A stretch of DNA of 64,000 bases, taken from Liquidambar formosana. Its lineage: Eukaryota > Streptophyta > Magnoliopsida > Saxifragales > Altingiaceae. Where the stretch lies: contig CM077826.1 of NCBI GenBank assembly GCA_039720395.1, positions 22,569,053 through 22,633,052 of the forward strand. The letters run 5' to 3'. Position 1 is the stretch's first letter. Each line of letters starts with the position of its first letter. Under the pieces are notes generated by a model, which was not told the origin of the DNA, searched no databases, and was given only the letters and a program-made list of their open reading frames with translations. The position numbers and the translations under genes were made by a program. Shown here one piece after another: positions 58,244-64,000 of this stretch.

Positions 58244-61200
58244 TGTCACACCCCATTTTTGCCACCTTAGCTAGGGTTTGTCATTGCATGTGTCTTTTTG
58301 TTTCCTTTTTGAGTCTAGTCTTTTGCATTGAGTTTCTAGGGTCCTAAGGATGGTGTGTATGAATTTTGGTTCGATTTGGAGTTGATCTTGAGGGTTAATA
58401 AGAACTTTTGTGACTTGAGGGGCATAATTGTCTTTTTGATCACAAACTTTCCATTTGACCTTGAAATGATCTCCAAGTTGCCAATTGGAGTTCATATGGT
58501 TGTATTTGAGGTATTTGTGGGATCAATTTGATGAATTGAAGGTTCGGGATTAGAATGGCTCAACAAGGCTCAGGTTGGCTAAAAGACCTACTTCGGGTTA
58601 GCTCGAATTGGTTCATGATTTTCACTCTATGACTACTCATTTGACCTTGATTGGTCTTAATTTCATCCCCAAATGTGTTTAGGGAGGTTGAATTTCGAAT
58701 TGGAAAGCATTCGGTGCGACCCTATGTGCATACCTAGGATAAGCGATGGTGAGGCATAGCGGTTAACCACCTTTGTAGGGCCCAACCATGCAGCCATGGC
58801 TAGGGTTTCTTTCCCTCAAGTGACTCAAATTACATTCCCCTTCGAAACACGGTCGTTTTGGCTTTCGTTTCGTCAAAATCGGAGTTCATTTGGGCCCTGA
58901 AACACATTTGGAAGTCGAAGGGGTCAAAAATGGGCATAAGGTGACATGGCCTCGGGTGACCACCCAGGCCTGGGCGGCTAGCCGCCCGGGCCCAGGCTGC
59001 TAGCTGCCCAGCCCCAGGTGGTCACCCGAGCCACTTTCCTTTTTTGAGCCTTGACGCGGCTCCCATCCTATTTTCTCGAATTTGCTCGCCTTTAGCCGCC
59101 ATTTAACCCTAATTTCAGCCCTATTTGACCTACTTGAGCCCCAAGGGAACCTCTAAGAGCCCTTGGATCAATCCCTAGGGTTTTAATCCCAACCATTGAG
59201 GGTTTTCCCTCAATCCCTATAAATACCCCCTTTATACTTCAGCAATGGGGAGGCACTGAAGAAGAAAATTCTGAAGTGGAGGCATGTGTGAGACTTGGAG
59301 GCTATGGCAGCCATCCTTAGGGTAGTTTAACCTATACTTTGAGTGAGAGAGTGTGAGAGAGAGCTTGAAGGAGGGCTGGAGCATTGCTTGAAGGCCTGAA
59401 GGAAGGAACTCCCAGCAGTACACAAGAGAAGGAGGATTCCCTCCAGCAGCAAAAGGATACTTCACCATAGGTATTCCCCCTTCCACCTCTTCTCTTAAAG
59501 TTAGGTTTTTTAGGATGATTTCATGTTAAAGTGTATGTCTTTATCATGATTCTTTGCTTCTATTAGTTAGTATGCATGGTTAGGATAATGTTTGTGGGCT
59601 GTTTAGTATGCTAGGATAATATTCCATGTGATTTATTGCATGTTTGGGACTTTAGGGTTTCCTTAGTGCTGAAAATGGTTTTCTGCATGAAATAACACTT
59701 TTGCATATTGAAGCTTGTGTTTTTATTGTGTTTTGCTACTTCTATTAGTTAGTATGCATGGTTAGGATAATGTTTATGGGCTGTTTAGTATGCTAGGATG
59801 CTGTTCCATGTGATTTAATGCATGTTTGCAATTCTAGGGTTTCTCTTGTGCTGAAATTAGGTTTTTACTTAGAATAGCTATATTTCATGTGCAAGCTTGT
59901 GTTTTTATCATGTGTTGATGCTTCTATTGATTAATATGCATGATTAAAATGATGTCCACAATGAGTTTTGCATGATTTAGAGTTATTTTATGTGATTTTG
60001 AGCACAATGGTGATTCTAGGGTTTCATTCATCCTTGTATTAGGAAAGTAGCATATAGCATGATAGCTTAGGGTTTTTCTTTGTGTTTTCTTCATAGTTGA
60101 TATATATGTGCTGCATATTTGATAACTATGACATTCTTCTGCATTCATAGTAGTGGATTTTAGTGTTTTTTGCATGTCATTGCATGTAGGGTTGAATTAG
60201 GGTTTTAGTTAGCTTATGATTCATGTTGTTGCATGACTTGTGGTTGATTTTAAACCTTATTTCAATTCTGTCCAGATCTGTTATTTGTCCTTGATATGAT
60301 ATTTTGAGCATGTGTTAGCCCATGTTTGGGCATGATAATGGCTTGATCTGGAATCTAGCTTGTTTGGTTGGTATTTTTGGTATGTTTTGCATGGAAATTG
60401 CAGGTGCTTTGACAGGTACAACAGGTGCAACTACCCCACCAATGTGGGGTGGTTATTTTGGCTATTGTGAGATGAAATCTTACAAATAAGGTAATTACCC
60501 TATGCAATAGGGTGGTTACTTTGACAGGTTGCTTTTGCTTAAGGTAAATAGGGTGTGAGGGTGCCCCAATTCACCCTCCTTTCCTTCCTTTGAAACTTTC
60601 CCTTTCTCCCCCCCCCCTAGGGTTGTTTCCTAATAGAGGGGTATGGTAGATTCTATAGTTTCCTTTCAATAAAAAAATACCTTTTAAATCAAAGTTTCCA
60701 TCTTTTATCAAAATTCCATATTTTACTAAAGACCTTTTGAGAATCATTCATTTTTGGAAACTTACCATGTTTTACTTGAAATGAAACTTAGGGTTTACCA
60801 TAGGCCTTGATTAGGTTATAACCCTATTCCCTTTCGAACTACGTGGACTTTGATCCATGTATTTCCATACATGGTACGTAGGCGCTCTTCGTGATGTTCA
60901 AGTCCGCCCTAGGATACTAAGTATCCTAGGTTTTCTCCTCTCCCCCTTTCTTTTTTCTGTTTTTCTTTGATTTACTAGATTATATGGATGAATGAATGAA
61001 TGATATGCATGCTGTCTTGTGATGATAATTGTTGATTTGTGTGTGATTAAGACTTTGATTTAGCCCAATTAAATTAAGAAACCGTTTAGGGCGATATGGG
61101 TGCCTATAGGCTTTGCCTAGAACCTTCCCATATCGTAACTTAGCCTCCGAATCCCCGAATTCTCTGGTTTCCAAAAGACTTTTTGCCTTACCATTTTTAA

Positions 61201-61362
61201 ACATGGAGTCAATCTTTTGTTTTCCTAAAACAAAACTGTTTTTTAGGGTTTTCCTTGTTTCCTTTAAAAAATAAGGTGGCGACTCCTTTTCTTTTCTTTT
61301 CAAAACCTAAACACGCCAATCTTTTCGCCAATCCCTCGTGGGCCCGATTTCCGGGGTTCACA
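58244..61362 (+). mobile_element. 3' LTR of E (L5, 3119 bp)
   Basis: TGTCACACCCC to GGGGTTCACA. GC palindrome 58951-59030, TATAAATA 59218-59225, CCTAGGATAC inverted repeat 60908-60930. Almost identical to solo LTR L3, including private variants, and followed by the same GGTAC and the same M1 integrase sequence as L3. It is more distant from the 5' LTR L4. Confidence 0.93.
58951..59030. promoter_or_regulatory. 80-bp GC-rich palindrome, copy in L5
   Basis: Same arms; centre partly decayed (GCCGCCCGGGCCCAGG and GCTAGCTGCC). 187 bp before the TATA box. Confidence 0.85.
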
Positions 61363-62149
61363 GGTACCCCCATAGTGCGTATGGTAACCTTTCCGCCCAA
61401 TCTTTGTGTGTTTTAGCTAACTTCACCAGAATACTTTTAACATTTTTGTTGGCTGCCTCTACTGCCCCGTTGGTCTGTGGCCGGTAAGGAGATGAGTGAT
61501 GGTGCTGGATATGATACTTTTCGAGTAGTTCTTGTGTTTTTCCTTCAAAATGTAACCCGTTATCCGAAACGACCTCATGCAGAACCCCATATCTACAGAT
61601 TATGTTGGTCTCGATGAACCGAGCCACGTGCTTGGCCTTCAATTCTGTATATGCTTCTGCTTCTATCTATTTGGTAAAGTAATCTATGGCCACCAATATG
61701 TATTCATGTCCGCCGGTGGCCTTTGGGTGGATCTTGCCAATGATGTCTATTCCCATACTGAGAATGGCCAGGAAGAGGTCAACTGATGCAGTTCTACAGG
61801 CGGAGTATATTGCATGTTAGCATAAATCTGGCATTGATGACATTTCTTTACGTACAGCACACAGTCTGCCTCCATGGTCGACCAGAAATAACCTAATCTG
61901 ACCAGTTTCTTTGCCAGCATTCTCCCATTCATGTGTGGACCGCAAATCCCTTTATGAACTTCAGCAACCAATACCCGGGTAGCTTCCTTGCTTACACATA
62001 ACAGATGGGTTTTGTTAGGCGATCTTTTAAATAATTTCCCTCCGCACAGGACATATTGTGCCGCCAGCAACCTCAAAGCCCTGCGATCCTTTTTATCTGC
62101 CCCCGATGGGTAAGCCCCTTTTTCTAAGAAATTTTGGATATCGAAATAC
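61363..62149 (-). pseudogene. Second copy of M1 integrase N-terminal and core part
   Basis: Parallels 34061-34831 but is better kept: 62076-61747 reads VLCGGKLFKRSPNKTHLLC, HMNGRMLAKKLVRLGYFW and CHQCQIYAN; 61642-61367 reads VVSDNGLHFEGKTQELLEKY and QTNGAVEAANKNVKSIL. The TAG at 61667-61669 and a one-base loss after the SVWE text are shared with the first copy. L5 cuts it after ALWGY at GGTAC. Confidence 0.88.
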
Positions 62150-63150
62150 TAGGGGTATCCGTCATCTACCTCTTCTTCTATGGCCATAATAGCAGTTTCA
62201 TGGGAGGGTTGGGATTTCTGTTGGATCATGAGTTGTTGTAGAGTGATCCCTTCAGGGATGTTGATTAGGGAGGCTAAAGTGGCTAAAGCGTCAGCAAACT
62301 GGTTTTGGGATCGGGGCAAAGGCGTGAAGGTGATTTTAAGGAATTTTTGGGCTAGGCTTTCCAGGTAGGCCTAGTAGGGCTTCAAGTGTTCTTCTTTGGT
62401 TTTCCATATCTTTTGGACTTGGGCTATGACCAATGCAGAGTCTCCGTATATCTCTGCTTCTTCTATTCCCAGGGCTAACAATGCTTCCAACCCTGCTATG
62501 CAAGCTTCATATTCTGTGGTGTTGTTAGAATTCTTAAAATTCAGCTTTATGGATAGAGGTATATGGGAACCATTAGGCGATATTAAAATAACTCCGATCC
62601 CATTTCCGTATTGATTCAATACCCCATTGAAATACATCTTCCAAGTCTTTGAATATTCTATGCATAACAGGTTCTCGTCCGGAAAATCTTCTTTAAGAGC
62701 TTGCCCCATTACTGGGTGTTCAGCACAAAAATTGGCTACTGCCCCTCCTTTGATTGCCTTCTAAGTAACATAGGTCAGTTCGAATTCAAATAGCAAGAAT
62801 AACCATCGCGACAGTCTATTGCTAAGCGCAGGTTTCTCGAGGAGGTACTTCAATAGATCCATTCTAGTGACTACCCATACCTCAAAGGTTATTAAGATGT
62901 GCCTCAGTTTTTGTATTACCCAGAGCAATGCGAAGCATGATTTCTCCACGGCAAAGTAACGTACCTCGTAATCTTGCAACTTCTTACTTAAGTAATAGAT
63001 GGCCTGCTCGTTCCCTTGGTCGTCTTGCTGTGCCAACATACTTCCCAAAACTTTTTTAAAGACGAATAAATATAATAAAACAGGCTTCCTGGGTCGTGGG
63101 GGCGCAAGGATTAGAGGATTTAATAGGTACATCTTGATGGCTTCGAACGC
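62150..63150 (-). pseudogene. Second copy of M1 RNase H and second RNase H domains
   Basis: 62761-63132 Gypsy RNase H; 62371-62709 second RNase H (TEYEACIAGLEALL, IYGDSALVIAQ). It shares with the first copy the TAG codons at 62371 and 62761 and the YFNG change at the first catalytic Asp. A handful of substitutions separate the copies. Confidence 0.88.
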
Positions 63151-64000
63151 TTACTGACATTACTCATTCCACTCCTTCGATTCTTCCTTTCTTAGGAACT
63201 TGAAAATTGGTTCACAGGTCAACGTGAGCCTTACTATGAACCTACTAATATATTGCAATTTTCCCAAGAAACCCCGTACTTCCTTTTCCGTCTTTGGTGG
63301 TGGCATCTCTAGTATTGCTTTGATCTTGACAGGGTCCACTTCTATGCCCCTGTGAGTTACCAAGTATCCCAATAGTTTCCCCAATGTAACCCCAAAAGTG
63401 CATTTCTGAGGGTTTAATCTGAGCTTATACTTCCGAATCCTCTTGAAGAATTTCTCCAAGTTATTCATATGCTCTTCCCTGGTTGTCGATTTGACTATCA
63501 TGTCATCCACGTACACTTTCACTTCCTTGTGCATCATGTCATGCAGTAATGTGGTTGCCATCCTCTGGTATGTTGCCCCAGCATTCTTTAACCCGAACGG
63601 TATGACGGTATAACAGTATGTGCCCCATCCAGTGGTGAAAGTTGTTTTGCTCATGTCCTCTAGCGCCATTTTGATTTGGTTGTACCCTGAGAATCCATTC
63701 ATGAATGACATCAGGGCGCTTCCTGCAGTGTTGTCTACAAGGACGTCAATATGAGGGAGAGGGAAATCATCCTTTGGGCAGGTTTTATTGAGATCTCGAT
63801 AATCTACGCAAACTCTTACTCGAGCATCCTTCTTTGGCATAGGTACTATATTCGCGACCCAGTCAGCTTGGTCTACCGCACGTATAAACCCTACATCTAA
63901 CAGCTTAGTAACCTCTTCCTTGACCTTCATTAGCCATTCTGGTTGCATTCGCCTTAATCGTTGCTTCACAGGTTTGGCCCCTTCCTTTGTCATGATGTGA
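63151..64000 (-). pseudogene. Second copy of M1 reverse transcriptase, cut by window end
   Basis: Open frame with WVANIVPMPKKDARVRVCVD, FMNGFSGYNQIKMAL, FGLKNAGATYQR and YVDDMIVKS. Differs from 35851-36765 by single substitutions (DGR to DAR, MAPED to MALED). The shared stop pair lies just after it. It continues off the right edge, where the rest of M1 and perhaps M2 are expected. Confidence 0.9.

Larger units (their letters stand above)
40258..61362 (+). mobile_element. Element E: Tat/Ogre-type Ty3/Gypsy LTR retrotransposon with two antisense genes (21.1 kb)
   Basis: Order: 5' LTR (40258-43544), tRNA-Arg type PBS (43548), leader, gag, protease, putative intron, RT, RNase H, second RNase H, integrase (to 51416), antisense DUF7745-like gene (51740-53026, minus), antisense PMD gene (53477-56142, minus), tandem repeats (56900-58017), PPT (58231) and 3' LTR (58244-61362). 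The second RNase H domain, huge LTRs and antisense genes are typical of the Tat branch. The flanks do not match: CCTCT on the left, GGTAC on the right. The two LTRs also differ in unit content, so the element is probably a recombinant of two insertions. Gag frameshifts and two TAG codons in RT make it non-autonomous. Confidence 0.9.

Noticed and set aside
40258..61362. E as a currently autonomous retrotransposon
   Set aside because: Gag is broken by several frameshifts near 44490, 44730-44790 and 45197, and RT has two TAG codons; the flanks do not match.
61363..64000. An independent second M1-type insertion
   Set aside because: Shared nonsense mutations, shared deletion and an identical LTR border with GGTAC point to segmental duplication.

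Overview
This is nuclear DNA of a flowering plant. I cannot name the species; nothing seen contradicts a eudicot. The left edge holds the 3' half of a p300/CBP-type histone acetyltransferase gene (HAC family, + strand, exons from 137 to 4699). Its HAT, ZZ and TAZ regions are very close to Arabidopsis HAC1. From about 5.8 kb to the right edge the window is nested transposable elements. I see no tRNA, rRNA or CRISPR array.

Layout. (1) 137-4699: HAC gene, then 3' UTR and AT-rich spacer. (2) About 5.8-20.28 kb: a decayed Ulp1-type (C48) protease gene, probably carried by a transposon. It is split by a complete 6.36-kb hAT element (6844-13205, 8-bp target duplication GATATAAC) and by a solo LTR (L1, 16801-19741). 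(3) 20279-38510: element M1, a minus-strand Ty3/Gypsy retrotransposon of the Tat/Ogre type. It has a 3' LTR, a polypurine tract, a tandem-repeat block and two plus-strand (antisense) genes, one with a plant mobile domain (PMD) and one DUF7745-like, followed by pol and gag-protease. M1 is interrupted by two solo LTRs of a second family, L2 (23214-26486, TSD ACTGC) and L3 (30953-34060, TSD GGTAC). (4) 38511-40257: M2, a degraded minus-strand pol fragment of that second family. (5) 40258-61362: element E, the second family, + strand: 5' LTR, tRNA-Arg type PBS, gag, protease, a putative intron, RT, two RNase H domains and integrase, then two minus-strand genes (DUF7745-like and a seven-exon PMD gene), tandem repeats, PPT and 3' LTR. 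(6) 61363-64000: a second copy of the M1 pol region, sharing nonsense mutations with the copy at 34061-36765.

How the parts fit. Both retrotransposon families keep the same antisense gene pair between pol and the 3' LTR, with pol and the DUF7745-like gene convergent. In E both antisense genes read open although gag and pol are broken. A near-perfect 80-bp GC-rich palindrome (core GGCGGCTAGCCGCC twice) lies upstream of the TATA box in the four close family LTRs, and again upstream of each antisense gene of E. M1 shows the same layout with a different palindrome, TGCGTACGCA, placed in its LTR and around or inside its antisense genes. The Ulp1 unit carries a third (ACAGTTACATGTAACTGT) and the hAT ends a fourth (CGATATATCG). 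I consider this coupling of an element-specific palindrome to each transcription unit, together with the antisense PMD/DUF7745 pair, the best candidate for an undescribed system here.

E does not have matching target duplications at its two ends, and its 3' LTR matches solo LTR L3 rather than its own 5' LTR. With the shared mutations in the duplicated M1 flank, this points to unequal recombination between two copies of the family. Most in-frame stops in the region are TAG at positions where Gln is expected, as C-to-T decay of methylated CAG (CHG) sites would give.
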